NCBI GenBank assembly: GCA_003388505.1
Contig: QQVO01000018.1
Coordinates: 1 to 64,000 of the forward strand
Direction: 5' to 3'
Length of the DNA: 64,000 bases
Source: Planctomycetota bacterium
GTDB taxonomy: Bacteria; Planctomycetota; Planctomycetia; Planctomycetales; Planctomycetaceae
In this document: piece after piece, positions 49,825 to 59,099 of the stretch
How the letters are laid out: each line of letters begins with the position of its first letter
How positions within the stretch are numbered: position 1 is the first letter of the stretch
Position numbers and translations under genes: made by a program
Notes under the pieces: generated by a model
The model's database searches: none
What the model was told of the DNA's origin: nothing
What the model saw: the letters and a program-made list of their open reading frames with translations, nothing else

Positions 49825-51021
49825 TCACTTCACCAGCTTCGGCTTGCGCGTGTAGTTGCCAATTTCCTCAAACGTCCGCAGCAGTTCCAGGTAGTCGTCC
49901 GGGCCGTTGGAGACGTGGTAGAAAAAGGTGTCCTGGCCTTCTTCCGGAGGCGAAGCCGCCTGTTGCATGACGTGGCTGTAGGCCTCATCGCTCACGGTGA
50001 TCACGAACAGTTTGATGCCGCGCGCCTTGATCGTATTGGCCCACCGCCTGATTGACTCATACTCGTCGTAGAACCATCTCATTTCCCACAGGCGCGGCAC
50101 CATCCCGTTTGGGCCGTCATCGGGAACCGGATATGGCTCAGCCCGGTTGGGTTGGCCGTCGCTCAGCAGGATCATGATCTGTTCCAGTTCCTCCGCTTCG
50201 CGACCGGTGCGGGGGTCCATGTCGTCCAGAAACACCTCCAGTCCGGCTCGCAGCCCACCGCCGATGTTCGTGTATATTTCATACTCGCCCGGCTTGAGTT
50301 CCCGGATGCGATTCGTCGTCGGCTGATGATTGAAGTGCAGTTTCTGCTCCGTCACGCCCGTCAACTCATGACGCCAGCGGTTCCGATCCTTCCACGAGAA
50401 AATGGAGAGACCGACCCGGTCGCGGCTCCCGAGAGCGTCCACCAGGCGCGCGGCCGCCGCCTGAGTATTCTCCATGCGCGTCAACCCGTTGGACATCCGG
50501 GCCTGCATCGAGAGGGATGCGTCGAGAACGAGGACCACGTCGCGGGGCACGCCGCCGCCGCGGCTGGCGATGGCTTCCGCCCTCGTCGTGTAATGCTGGC
50601 GTCCCATCACCGTTCCGAACTGTGCGGGAATAGACGTATTGGTCACCTGCACCCGCAAGGCGTTCGACGCATCGAACGACGACGGCACAAACTCCATCAG
50701 CGAGTCGTCCCAGTTGCCGAACTGGGGCGTGACCTGAAGCTCCGGGTTCCCGGCCGGATCAAATCCATTGAGCCGAAGCATTTCATCAACCGACGCTAGG
50801 ACGGCGGCCTCTCCGTCCGGAAAGTCCATCGATGCACCGAGTGTCGCGGAATCGACGGCCACCTGCAGCCGCGTTTGATCGAGCGTGATCAGGCCGACGT
50901 CTGTCGTAAACGCCGTGAAGATAAAGATCAGCACGAGCAGCGCGGCCGCCAGTACGAGGATCGCTCCGCGGCGCTCCTCACCATTCTGCTGACAGTGTTG
51001 AATCAGTTTCCAGCTTTTCAC
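49825..51021 (-). CDS. TadG-like protein with von Willebrand A domain, second copy
   Basis: This is a 398-residue protein. It has the same layout as its neighbour: RRGAILVLAAALLVLIFIFT membrane segment, then TRLQVAVDSATLGAS, then a vWA domain with D167-x-S-x-S in VLDASLSMQ and MILLSDGQPNRAEP. The start is GTG at 51021. The two genes are diverged paralogues in tandem, probably one transcript. The vWA metal sites look intact in both, so each may bind a ligand. Confidence 0.85.
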   Translation of the reverse strand: MKSWKLIQHCQQNGEERRGAILVLAAALLVLIFIFTAFTTDVGLITLDQTRLQVAVDSATLGASMDFPDGEAAVLASVDEMLRLNGFDPAGNPELQVTPQFGNWDDSLMEFVPSSFDASNALRVQVTNTSIPAQFGTVMGRQHYTTRAEAIASRGGGVPRDVVLVLDASLSMQARMSNGLTRMENTQAAAARLVDALGSRDRVGLSIFSWKDRNRWRHELTGVTEQKLHFNHQPTTNRIRELKPGEYEIYTNIGGGLRAGLEVFLDDMDPRTGREAEELEQIMILLSDGQPNRAEPYPVPDDGPNGMVPRLWEMRWFYDEYESIRRWANTIKARGIKLFVITVSDEAYSHVMQQAASPPEEGQDTFFYHVSNGPDDYLELLRTFEEIGNYTRKPKLVK

Positions 51022-51292
51022 GGTGGTCCCTTCATAGACCGCGGGCGCGGATGGAACGCTCTCTCTGACAGACTGTGCCGTGTTTCGATGCGGTCAAACG
51101 AATCCCGCCCGGAATCTGTGAAGAGGGACAGATTCGTTGCAGATGTGCGAACTGACGTCACCGATGTTTCCGGAAATCACCGTCTCGGATCACCCGACGA
51201 TGCTCGAGAGCAACTGTCTGAACAGGGCATCAACCGCTTTGTGCGAAGCGGCGGTGGAAAAACGAGGGCCGCGATGCCTCGACCGCCGCGAG

Positions 51293-51321
51293 TTGACAAG
51301 TATACACATGACCACTATTGT
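51293..51321 (+). promoter_or_regulatory. Probable promoter of the imuA-imuB-dnaE2 operon
   Basis: TTGACA (51293-51298, a full -35 consensus) and TATTGT (51316-51321) are 17 bp apart. The expected transcript starts near 51328, about 40 bp upstream of the ATG at 51368. This supports that start over the earlier in-frame ATG at 51308, which lies inside the promoter. No recognisable LexA box was seen. Confidence 0.6.
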
Positions 51322-51367
51322 CGCCTGCGCAGGGGAACATCCAACTCGGACCACGACAGGACGTGCG

Positions 51368-52135
51368 ATGGCCGGCTCCACCGATCGCAACCAGACCATT
51401 CAGCACCTCGCGCAGCAGTTGCGCCAATGGGAACGGGCCGCGGGAGGCCGGCCACTGCAGAACACACTTCAGACGACCGGCATCGCTCCGCTGGACGATC
51501 TGCTGCCCGGCGGCGGCCTGCCCCCCGGTTCTCTGGTGGAATGCCTGAGCAGCAACACCGGCAGCGGCACGCAGACACTGGCCTGCATTGTGGCCGCTCA
51601 TCTCCTGCAGGATCACGGCGCCTGCATCGTCATCGACCGGGAACGGTCCTTCTTCCCTCCGGGCGCATGGCCGTTGGCCAAGCGACTTGATCGTCTGGTC
51701 GTCGTGCATCCCGCGAGTGACCGCGACCTGCTCTGGACGTTGGAACAGTCGCTGCGCTGTCGCGCTGCGGCGGTCGTCATGGGCCGGATCAATCGTCTCG
51801 ATCCCCGTGACTACCGGCGATTGAAGCTGGCCACAGAGACCGGCGGAGGAATGGGACTGTTGCTGCGCTCCGGCCGTCATCGCTCTCAGCCCTCCTGGGC
51901 GGACGTTCGGCTGCTCATCGAGGCGCTCCCCTGGAATTCCCGCTGCGAACGCACCTGCCCGTCAGGGACCGACGCCTTCTCGACCGGAAGGTTGGTCAGG
52001 ATGGAAATGATTTATTGTCGCGGCCGCGCCGGCGGCGGGGCTGTGGAATTGGAACTCGTCGATGAAACGGGTGATGTGCGCCTGGTTTCCCAACTGGCCG
52101 CTGCAGAGAATCCGCTACGCGCAACCGGAGCATAA
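51368..52135 (+). CDS. imuA: ImuA (RecA-like mutasome accessory protein)
   Basis: This is a 255-residue protein. The region LQTTGIAPLDDLLPGGGLPP to SNTGSGTQTLACIVAAHLLQ is the RecA-like P-loop-type region of ImuA; the classic GxxxxGKT is degenerate here. QHLAQQLRQWERAAGG at the N-terminus and the adjacent imuB and dnaE2 genes support the call. ImuA works with ImuB and DnaE2 in error-prone translesion synthesis after DNA damage. The ATG at 51368 has AGGACG upstream and lies downstream of a good promoter. It overlaps imuB by 74 bases in another frame. Confidence 0.85.
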   Translation: MAGSTDRNQTIQHLAQQLRQWERAAGGRPLQNTLQTTGIAPLDDLLPGGGLPPGSLVECLSSNTGSGTQTLACIVAAHLLQDHGACIVIDRERSFFPPGAWPLAKRLDRLVVVHPASDRDLLWTLEQSLRCRAAAVVMGRINRLDPRDYRRLKLATETGGGMGLLLRSGRHRSQPSWADVRLLIEALPWNSRCERTCPSGTDAFSTGRLVRMEMIYCRGRAGGGAVELELVDETGDVRLVSQLAAAENPLRATGA

Positions 52136-53600
52136 GCGCCGCACGATTGTCCTGTTTGCCGACACCGGGCGCACCGGCCTGCAGGTTGTCGCGTGCTGCC
52201 CGTCGGCGGCGGAGAGGGGAATCGTTCCGGGCATGCCGCTGGCCGAAGCCGAGGGCATTGCTCAAGCAGCCCGGCGGCCGCCATCAAAAGCGCCCCTGTT
52301 TCTCCCTCATCAGCCGGAAGACGACCTGAGCGGCCTGCAAGGTCTGGCCGGGTGGTGCGGACGATTCAGTCCGGTCGTCGGCATCGAAGAGCCCGACAGC
52401 CTGCTGCTTGACCTCTCGGGCTGCGGTCCACTCTTCGGGGGAGAGCGGCGGCTTTCGATGCGGCTGGCCCACGCGCTGGCTCGGTGGGGGTTTTCCGCGA
52501 GAACGGCGATCACCGAAACGATCGGGGCGGCCTGGGCTCTGGCCCACTTCGCAGAAGACCGCCTCACGGTCATTCCCCCGCGAGAGCACGAGGCCGCTCT
52601 TCGGCCGCTCCCGACTCAAGCACTGCGACTCCCCGCGACCGCCACCGAGATTCTGGAAGAACTCGACATCCGCCGGATTGAGCAACTGCTAGCGCTCCCC
52701 CGCAGCAGCTTGATCTCGCGCGTCGGCCCGGAAGTTCTCCAGCGACTCGACCAGGCGCTGGGAATCACCGACGAACGGATCACCCCCGTGCGCACCCCAG
52801 AGCCGGTGCAGGCGAGTGAACAGTTCGAGCATCCTCTCCGCGATCGAAAGGCGCTCGAAATCGTACTGCGGCGACTCGTGGAACGAATCACAGAAACGAC
52901 CGGCAGGAACCAGCAGGGAATCCAACGGCTGGAAATCCACATCGCCCATCCCGCCGGACCACCGACAAACTTCACCATCGGCACACTTCGTCCCAGCCGA
53001 TCGGCCGCCCACCTGATGGAACTGATCGAAACCCGATTGGAACAGACACCGATTCCGGAAGAAATCTGCGGCGTGCGGGTGGAAGCAGCCGCGATCGCAG
53101 TCCTGGAGGCGCACCAGAACCAACTGTTCGACACCGGCGGAAACCCCGCTGCCGCGCGCGAACTGGCCCGGCTGATCGATCGCATCAGCAATCGTCTCGG
53201 CAAGCAGCAGGTGGTCCGCGCTCAACTCTGCCCCGAGGCGCAACCCGAACTGAGCGTCCGCTGGGAACCGGTGCTCGATTCTTTCGGCGATCCGGCAGAC
53301 CGGCCGCCGGCCCCGCCACACTCATGGCTTGCTTCGTGCCGGCCGCTCCGGCTGAGGACCACGCCACTCGCGGTCCAGGTCATCTCTGTGGTCCCCCAGG
53401 GCCCGCCGATCCGCTTCTTCTCCGAAGGCGCCGTACACACCGTGGCCCGCTGCTGGGGACCGGAGCGGATCGAAACCGGGTGGTGGCGAGGAAAGCCCAT
53501 CCGCCGGGACTACTACCGCGTCGAAACGCGCAGCGGCCGACATTGCTGGTTGTTCCGCACCCCGTCGGGAGGCTGGTTTCTGCACGGCGAATTTGAGTGA
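52062..53600 (+). CDS. imuB: ImuB (Y-family polymerase-like, catalytically inactive mutasome protein)
   Basis: This is a 512-residue protein. The N-terminal 340 residues resemble Y-family polymerases (VMCAWFPNWPLQRIRYAQPE to FSPVVGIEEPDSLLLDLSGC), but the catalytic acidic residues of an active enzyme are not visible; this is typical of ImuB. The C-terminal part (about 350-512) is the ImuB-specific region ending RDYYRVETRSGRHCWLFRTP. ImuB recruits DnaE2 to the sliding clamp. The first ATG at 52062 overlaps imuA by 74 bases; a second in-frame ATG at 52074 is also possible. dnaE2 begins 9 bp after its stop. Confidence 0.88.
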   Translation: MKRVMCAWFPNWPLQRIRYAQPEHKRRTIVLFADTGRTGLQVVACCPSAAERGIVPGMPLAEAEGIAQAARRPPSKAPLFLPHQPEDDLSGLQGLAGWCGRFSPVVGIEEPDSLLLDLSGCGPLFGGERRLSMRLAHALARWGFSARTAITETIGAAWALAHFAEDRLTVIPPREHEAALRPLPTQALRLPATATEILEELDIRRIEQLLALPRSSLISRVGPEVLQRLDQALGITDERITPVRTPEPVQASEQFEHPLRDRKALEIVLRRLVERITETTGRNQQGIQRLEIHIAHPAGPPTNFTIGTLRPSRSAAHLMELIETRLEQTPIPEEICGVRVEAAAIAVLEAHQNQLFDTGGNPAAARELARLIDRISNRLGKQQVVRAQLCPEAQPELSVRWEPVLDSFGDPADRPPAPPHSWLASCRPLRLRTTPLAVQVISVVPQGPPIRFFSEGAVHTVARCWGPERIETGWWRGKPIRRDYYRVETRSGRHCWLFRTPSGGWFLHGEFE

Positions 53601-53609
53601 GCCGGCCTG

Positions 53610-56600
53610 ATGCCTGATCCCCCTCCCTCCAAACGGCGGCCCCATCATCCCTTGGCGGCTGAACCGCGGAATCAGCAAGACCGCCGTGCCGTCCCCTACG
53701 CCGAGCTGCGCTGCCGGACCAATTTCTCGTTTCTCGAGGGGGCTTCTCATCCGGATGAACTCGTGGTCCGCGCCGCGGAACTCGGCTACGCAGCGCTGGC
53801 GATCACCGACCGGAACAGCCTGGCGGGAGTCGTCCGGGCGCACGCGGCGGCCCGAAACGCCGATCTCAAACTCCTGATCGGAGCCGAGATCACGCCGAGC
53901 GACGCCCCGCCGGTCGTCCTGCTCTCCACCGACCGCGAAGCCTATGGCCGGTTGTGCCGACTCCTCACAACCGGCCGCCGCCGCGCTCCCAAAGGGGAAT
54001 GCGAACTCACGTTCGACGACCTGGCCCGGCACGCCCCCGGTTTGCTGGCCTGCATCCCTCTAATGCCATTGATCGACGGCGGAAATTCCGAAAGCCTCGC
54101 CCGCTACCGGGAAGTGTTCACAGACCGTTGCTACGCGCTGGCGGAGCTGCACCGCGGCCCCAACGACCGGCGACTGCTGCAGCGCATGATCGCTCTGGCC
54201 CGAGAGGCAAAAACGCCGATCGCTGCCGCCAACGACGTCCACTACCACGTCGCGCAGCGCAGTTTTCTGCAGGACGTACTGACGGCTATCCGCCACGGCC
54301 GGCAGGTCTCGGAACTGGGACAACACCTCTTCCCCAACGCCGAGCGGTACTTGAAAACCCCGGATCAGATGGCGGAACTGTTCGCCGATTGCCCCGCCGC
54401 AATCCACCACACACTCGAAATCGCCGAACGGTGCACGTTCGCCCTCGATGAACTCCGTTATGAATACCCCACCGAACTCTGCCCGCCCCGAACGACTCAA
54501 AACGAGTACCTCAGACAGTTGACCTGGAAGGGCGCTCATCGCCGCTATCCTCACGGCGTCCCCGAAAAAGTCCGCAACCTGATCGAATACGAACTCAAGC
54601 TGATCCGGGAACTCCGTTACGAAGCCTATTTCCTCACGGTATGGGACCTGGTCCGCTTCGCACGCAGCCGGGGGATTCTCTGCCAGGGACGGGGGTCGGC
54701 CGCGAACTCCGTCGTCTGTTTCTGCCTGGAAGTCACCTCCGTCGACCCGGACCGCATCGATGTTCTGTTCGAGCGGTTCGTCAGCAAGGAGCGCGACGAA
54801 GCTCCGGACATCGACGTCGACTTTGAACACGAGCGCCGGGAAGAGGTGATTCAGTACGTCTATGAAAAGTACGGGCGCGAGCGGGCGGGAATGGCGGCCA
54901 CCGTCATCACCTATCGGCCGCGCTCGGCCGTCCGCGACGTCGGCAAGGCGCTCGGTCTGTCGCTGGACCGCGTCGACGTCATCGCCAAGGCGCTGGAGCG
55001 CGCCAGCGACGAACAGACGCTGCCCGCCAGAATGCGCAGCGCGGGACTCGATCCCACGTCGGACGTCGGCCGGCGGCTCGTCGCGCTGGTGGGGGAGATT
55101 CTCGGGTTTCCGCGCCATCTCTCCCAGCACGTCGGCGGACTGGTCCTCACACACAGGCCGCTCTGCGAGATGGTCCCCATCGAAAACGCCGCCATGCCGG
55201 GCCGCACCGTCATTGAGTGGGACAAGGACGACCTCGACGCGCTCGGCATCCTCAAGGTCGACTGCCTCGCGCTCGGCATGCTCACGGCGATCCGCAAGGG
55301 CTTTTCCCTTATCGAACAGCACTACGGAGAAACCTTCTCGCTGGCCACCGTCCCTCCGGAGGATCCCAGGGTCTACGAGATGGTCAGCCGGGCCGACACG
55401 ATCGGCGTGTTCCAGATCGAGTCCCGCGCGCAGATGTCGATGCTCCCCCGGCTGCGCCCGGCCTGTTACTACGACCTGGTGATTGAAGTCGCCATCGTTC
55501 GCCCCGGACCGATCCAGGGCGACATGGTGCACCCCTACCTGCGGCGACGGGCCGGAGAGGAGCCGGTCGACTATCCCGACGACCGCATCCGTGCCGTGCT
55601 GCAGAAAACGCTCGGCGTCCCCATCTTTCAGGAACAGGCGATGCGACTGGCGGTCGTCGCCGCCGGCTTCACGCCGGGAGAAGCCGATCAGCTTCGCCGC
55701 GCGATGGGCGCCTGGCGGCGGAGGGGCGTGATCGACCAGTTCCGCCGCAAACTCATCGACGGCATGCACGCCGGCGGCTACTCCACCGAGTTCGCCGAAC
55801 GGCTCTTCAAGCAGATTCGCGGCTTCGGAGAATACGGCTTTCCCGAAAGCCACGCCGCCAGTTTCGCGCTGCTGGTCTACGTCTCCGCCTGGATGAAATG
55901 CGACTTCCCGGCGGCCTTCACGGCCGCGCTGCTCAACTCACAGCCCATGGGCTTCTACGCCCCGGCTCAGCTCATTGCCGACGCGCGCAAGCACGGCGTT
56001 GATGTCCGCCCCGTCGACGTCAACCACAGCGACTGGGACTGTACGCTGGAATCCGAAGGCGGAATGGGGACTGCGGAGGGTCGAAGTTTCGCGCTTCGCC
56101 TGGGGTTTCGGCTCGTCAGCGGTTTGTCGCAGCCCCATGCGGAGAAGATCTGCGAACACCGCAGGCGCGATGGACGGTTTCTCTCGTTCGACGATTTCAC
56201 TCGCCGCACCAGGCTGTCCGGCGCGGTTATGAAACAGCTCTCGAAGGCCGATGCGTTCGGGACGCTCGGCATGAACCGCCGCACGGCGCTCTGGCGCTCT
56301 TTGCCTGAGCGAAAGCAGCTCCCGCTCTTCGATAACCTGCCCGACGACGAACCCGAGGTCGATCTGCCCGAGATGCCCCTCAAGGAACAGGTCGTCGCCG
56401 ACTACCAGACCTCCGGCGTCTCACTGCGCGGGCATCCGCTGCAGTTCGTGCGGAGCGCTCTCGAAGAGTGGAGCGTCGTTCCGACCCGCGACCTGGCTCA
56501 CCTGCCGGTGAATCGCCGTTACAAGGTGGCGGGGCTCGTGCTCCTGCGACAGAGACCGAGCACGGCCAAGGGGATCACCTTCGTCACCCTCGAAGACGAA

Positions 56601-56795
56601 TTCGGAACCGCCAATCTCATCGTCCGGCAGGAAATCTGGGAGCGGTATCATTCCGTCGCCTCCCGCGCCGGAGCAATGATTGCTCACGGCAGCCTGCAAA
56701 GACTCAACAGCGTGATCCACCTGCTTGTCGACCGCATGGAGAATCTCTCGCATCTGCTGGCAGGCGTCCAGACCCGTTCGCGCGACTTCCAATGA
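53610..56795 (+). CDS. dnaE2: DnaE2 error-prone DNA polymerase III alpha subunit
   Basis: This is a 1061-residue protein. It has a PHP domain near the N-terminus (RTNFSFLEGASHPDELVVRA), the polymerase core with the acidic motif APDIDVDFEHERR (about 396-408), and a C-terminal OB region (YKVAGLVLLRQRPSTAKGIT). The length and PHP features fit DnaE2 rather than replicative DnaE1, which is longer at about 1160-1200. It performs mutagenic lesion bypass with ImuA and ImuB. It is the last gene of the operon and is convergent with the SRAP gene, 15 bp away. Confidence 0.93.
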   Translation: MPDPPPSKRRPHHPLAAEPRNQQDRRAVPYAELRCRTNFSFLEGASHPDELVVRAAELGYAALAITDRNSLAGVVRAHAAARNADLKLLIGAEITPSDAPPVVLLSTDREAYGRLCRLLTTGRRRAPKGECELTFDDLARHAPGLLACIPLMPLIDGGNSESLARYREVFTDRCYALAELHRGPNDRRLLQRMIALAREAKTPIAAANDVHYHVAQRSFLQDVLTAIRHGRQVSELGQHLFPNAERYLKTPDQMAELFADCPAAIHHTLEIAERCTFALDELRYEYPTELCPPRTTQNEYLRQLTWKGAHRRYPHGVPEKVRNLIEYELKLIRELRYEAYFLTVWDLVRFARSRGILCQGRGSAANSVVCFCLEVTSVDPDRIDVLFERFVSKERDEAPDIDVDFEHERREEVIQYVYEKYGRERAGMAATVITYRPRSAVRDVGKALGLSLDRVDVIAKALERASDEQTLPARMRSAGLDPTSDVGRRLVALVGEILGFPRHLSQHVGGLVLTHRPLCEMVPIENAAMPGRTVIEWDKDDLDALGILKVDCLALGMLTAIRKGFSLIEQHYGETFSLATVPPEDPRVYEMVSRADTIGVFQIESRAQMSMLPRLRPACYYDLVIEVAIVRPGPIQGDMVHPYLRRRAGEEPVDYPDDRIRAVLQKTLGVPIFQEQAMRLAVVAAGFTPGEADQLRRAMGAWRRRGVIDQFRRKLIDGMHAGGYSTEFAERLFKQIRGFGEYGFPESHAASFALLVYVSAWMKCDFPAAFTAALLNSQPMGFYAPAQLIADARKHGVDVRPVDVNHSDWDCTLESEGGMGTAEGRSFALRLGFRLVSGLSQPHAEKICEHRRRDGRFLSFDDFTRRTRLSGAVMKQLSKADAFGTLGMNRRTALWRSLPERKQLPLFDNLPDDEPEVDLPEMPLKEQVVADYQTSGVSLRGHPLQFVRSALEEWSVVPTRDLAHLPVNRRYKVAGLVLLRQRPSTAKGITFVTLEDEFGTANLIVRQEIWERYHSVASRAGAMIAHGSLQRLNSVIHLLVDRMENLSHLLAGVQTRSRDFQ

Positions 56796-56810
56796 AATCC
56801 ACGGGACGCG

Positions 56811-57509
56811 TCAATCAAACAGCCGACCGTCCGATCGCCCCTCATCAATCGGCTTCACGCACTCCGCCACGTCGTTCCTCGGACTGTTCACCAGCCTACT
56901 TACCGGATAGGCCCGCAGCGCGGACGATTCATACGGAACCAGCAGCCCAAGCAACCGATCCTTCTCCGCCTCCTGCGGATCGAGCCACTGGTCGTAGTCC
57001 TGCTCGTGCAGAATCACCGGCATCCGATCGTGCAGCTCCGCCAGCAACTCATTGGCTTCGGTGGTGATGATCGTACACGACTCAACCTCTTTGCCGCCCG
57101 GATCGGTCCAATGCTCCCAGAGCCCCGCAAAGGCAAACGGCTCGTCCCCCGCCATCCCGATGAAATACGGCTGCTTCGACCTGTCGTCCAGCTTCTTCCA
57201 TTCGTAAAAACCGTCCGCAGGCACCAGGCAGCGTCTGCGTTTGAACGCGCTGCGGAACGACGGCTTCTCGGCGACCGTCTCCCCCCGCGCGTTGATGAGC
57301 CGCGATCCGATCTTCTCATCCTTCGCCCACGACGGAATCAGCCCCCATCGCACCTGGCTGAGTTCCCGACCGGCTTCGCCCGCGCGAACGACCGCCACCG
57401 ATTGAGTGGGAGCGATGTTGAAGCGCGGAATCGCCACCGGCTCACGCAGGAGTTCGAACACCTCGGCCAGTTCCAGCGGCGAGGCCCTCAGCGTGAATCG
57501 ACCGCACAT
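56811..57509 (-). CDS. SRAP (YedK/HMCES-type) abasic-site-binding protein
   Basis: This is a 232-residue protein. MCGRFTL provides C2, which becomes the N-terminal catalytic cysteine after Met removal. N73 and E77 (LINARGETV), E103 (FYEW) and H160 (LHDRMPVIL) are the other conserved SRAP positions. Family members crosslink to abasic sites in single-stranded DNA to protect them. The family was named for its association with SOS genes, and it is convergent here with the ImuA-ImuB-DnaE2 operon, which supports a shared damage response. The start is ATG at 57509. Confidence 0.93.
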   Translation of the reverse strand: MCGRFTLRASPLELAEVFELLREPVAIPRFNIAPTQSVAVVRAGEAGRELSQVRWGLIPSWAKDEKIGSRLINARGETVAEKPSFRSAFKRRRCLVPADGFYEWKKLDDRSKQPYFIGMAGDEPFAFAGLWEHWTDPGGKEVESCTIITTEANELLAELHDRMPVILHEQDYDQWLDPQEAEKDRLLGLLVPYESSALRAYPVSRLVNSPRNDVAECVKPIDEGRSDGRLFD

Positions 57510-57549
57510 GCCGTCACCGTCTCCGGATCCGAGATCGATCGCTCGCGCT

Positions 57550-58842
57550 TCACGAATGGGCCTGCGTCTGCCACCAGAGCTGCCAGTCTCGCTGGTTATA
57601 GCCGAAGTCCTGGCCGGTGATCCGCTTGAGAGCCGCCAGCACCTTCGAATTCTTGACGTCGCCCTTGATCGTCACGGTGCGGGTCGATCGCGGTTGAAAC
57701 TTTGGCGGAAGCACGATCGCGCCGTACGGGAGCTGGCCCGTGCGGGCGAGCAGTTCCACTTCCGGCGGCAGAAATCCAGACTGCGAGCCGAGCATCGTCG
57801 GCTGGCCGTTGGGGCCGATTCCGAACGACGTGGTGTTGTTCGCCGGAACCTGGATCTTCCACTTGTGCGACGTCACGAGTGCGTCGATCAGGTACGGCAC
57901 CACGTCGAGGTCGCCCATCTCACCGATCGCGGTCGCCGCGCGTTGCACGATTGTGTTCGAGTCGTGCTTCAGTTCCGGGACCAGGTAATCCAGCGCAAGT
58001 TCCTCCTGGTCTTCGCTGATGGCGTTGCGGGCCGCCTTGCGCACTTCGACGGCGCCGTCGAACAGCGACTTCGCGGCAAGCGCCCGCACAGGCTTCGGAC
58101 CCTGCATCCGTCCCAGGCACTCCACGCAGAACAGCCGCACGCCGTCGCTCTCATGATCGCCGAGGAAGTTCACAAGCGCCGCAGCGGCGTCAGGGTCGTC
58201 GATCGCCTCCAGGTTGGCCCGCCCTTCCAACGCCCGCTGACGGCTGCGGCCGCTCATCCAAGTGAACCACAGGCGAACCTTGGGATACCAAGCCGTTTCC
58301 GCTTCCCGCTCCGCCTGCGACTTCTCCAGCAGATCCAGTTCCTGCTGCGTCACATACTTGCCCTGATGCAGAATGTAACCGCGCGACTCCATCCATTCCG
58401 CGCGAGTCATCCACGTCCCGGTCTGCGTGTGCCGCACATGCCCCAGAATCCGCCGCGCCTCGGCGTGGTCGGGGTCAATATCGAGCAGCAGTTCCAACTG
58501 CTCCTCACGCTGCGGCATCAACCGGCGTTTCTTGCACCATTCCGCCAGTTCCCACCGCGCCTCGACGCTGTCCGCAACCAGACGCGCACGAGTCTCATAC
58601 TCCTCGACCTTCAGCGAACGGCGGGTGATGTACTCGACGTCTGACTTCTCGATCGCGACTCGTCCGCCCGTCAGTGTGTCGACGCGCAGCACATCGGAGT
58701 CGTCGGATTCAGAAGCCGGATCGATCTCTCCTCGCACTTCGCCGCCGTTCTTCAAACGCACCAGGTCCGCATCGACTGCCGCAGGGCGCAGCGCGACCGC
58801 AACCACGAGTCCGACTGTGCAGAGAAATAACCGGAGCGACAT
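57550..58842 (-). CDS. Secreted HEAT-repeat protein
   Basis: This is a 430-residue protein. The signal peptide (about 1-25, SLRLFLCTVGLVVAVALRPA) is followed by an SH3-like start (DLVRLKNGGEVRGEI) and a helical repeat region. The HEAT-like units at about 210-315 include FVVLGDHESDGVRLF-like and RKAARNAISEDQEELALDYL patterns. The C-terminal part is beta-rich. The ATG at 58842 has GGAGGTTTGTGG upstream and is preferred over the frame to 58875. Such proteins are common in planctomycetes and have no known function. It is divergent from the altronate dehydratase gene. Confidence 0.78.
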   Translation of the reverse strand: MSLRLFLCTVGLVVAVALRPAAVDADLVRLKNGGEVRGEIDPASESDDSDVLRVDTLTGGRVAIEKSDVEYITRRSLKVEEYETRARLVADSVEARWELAEWCKKRRLMPQREEQLELLLDIDPDHAEARRILGHVRHTQTGTWMTRAEWMESRGYILHQGKYVTQQELDLLEKSQAEREAETAWYPKVRLWFTWMSGRSRQRALEGRANLEAIDDPDAAAALVNFLGDHESDGVRLFCVECLGRMQGPKPVRALAAKSLFDGAVEVRKAARNAISEDQEELALDYLVPELKHDSNTIVQRAATAIGEMGDLDVVPYLIDALVTSHKWKIQVPANNTTSFGIGPNGQPTMLGSQSGFLPPEVELLARTGQLPYGAIVLPPKFQPRSTRTVTIKGDVKNSKVLAALKRITGQDFGYNQRDWQLWWQTQAHS

Positions 58843-58874
58843 GACCACAAACCTCCGGGGCGACGCGTACTCCA

Positions 58875-58904
58875 ATATTATCGACGCTTCCGAAAAATCC
58901 GCAA
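58875..58904 (-). promoter_or_regulatory. Possible promoter of the HEAT-repeat gene
   Basis: On the minus strand TTGCGG (58899-58904) and TAATAT (58875-58880) are separated by 18 bp, 33 bp upstream of the start codon. Confidence 0.4.
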
Positions 58905-59099
58905 CCGCCGTTTTCGGATGAGCCTCCAGAATGCACCACGCACGTTGTACGACAGCGAAGCAGGGTCCGCTCGGCGGACCACGAACAACACTCGACCAGT
59001 GGTCCGCAGACCCGACCCGACTGCTCCGATTGAAGCAGCCAATTGCAACCGGTACTCTCTCCCGCAGTTCTCCCAGATTTCCGGTTCAGGCGATTTTCG

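Noticed and set aside
51285-51330. LexA box upstream of imuA
   Set aside because: GTATAC at 51299-51304 region is a short palindrome, but no spacing or half-sites matching known LexA operators were seen; only a promoter is called.
54060-55853. A 597-codon minus-strand open frame inside dnaE2
   Set aside because: DnaE2 is unmistakable on the other strand and the antisense translation has no recognisable motif.
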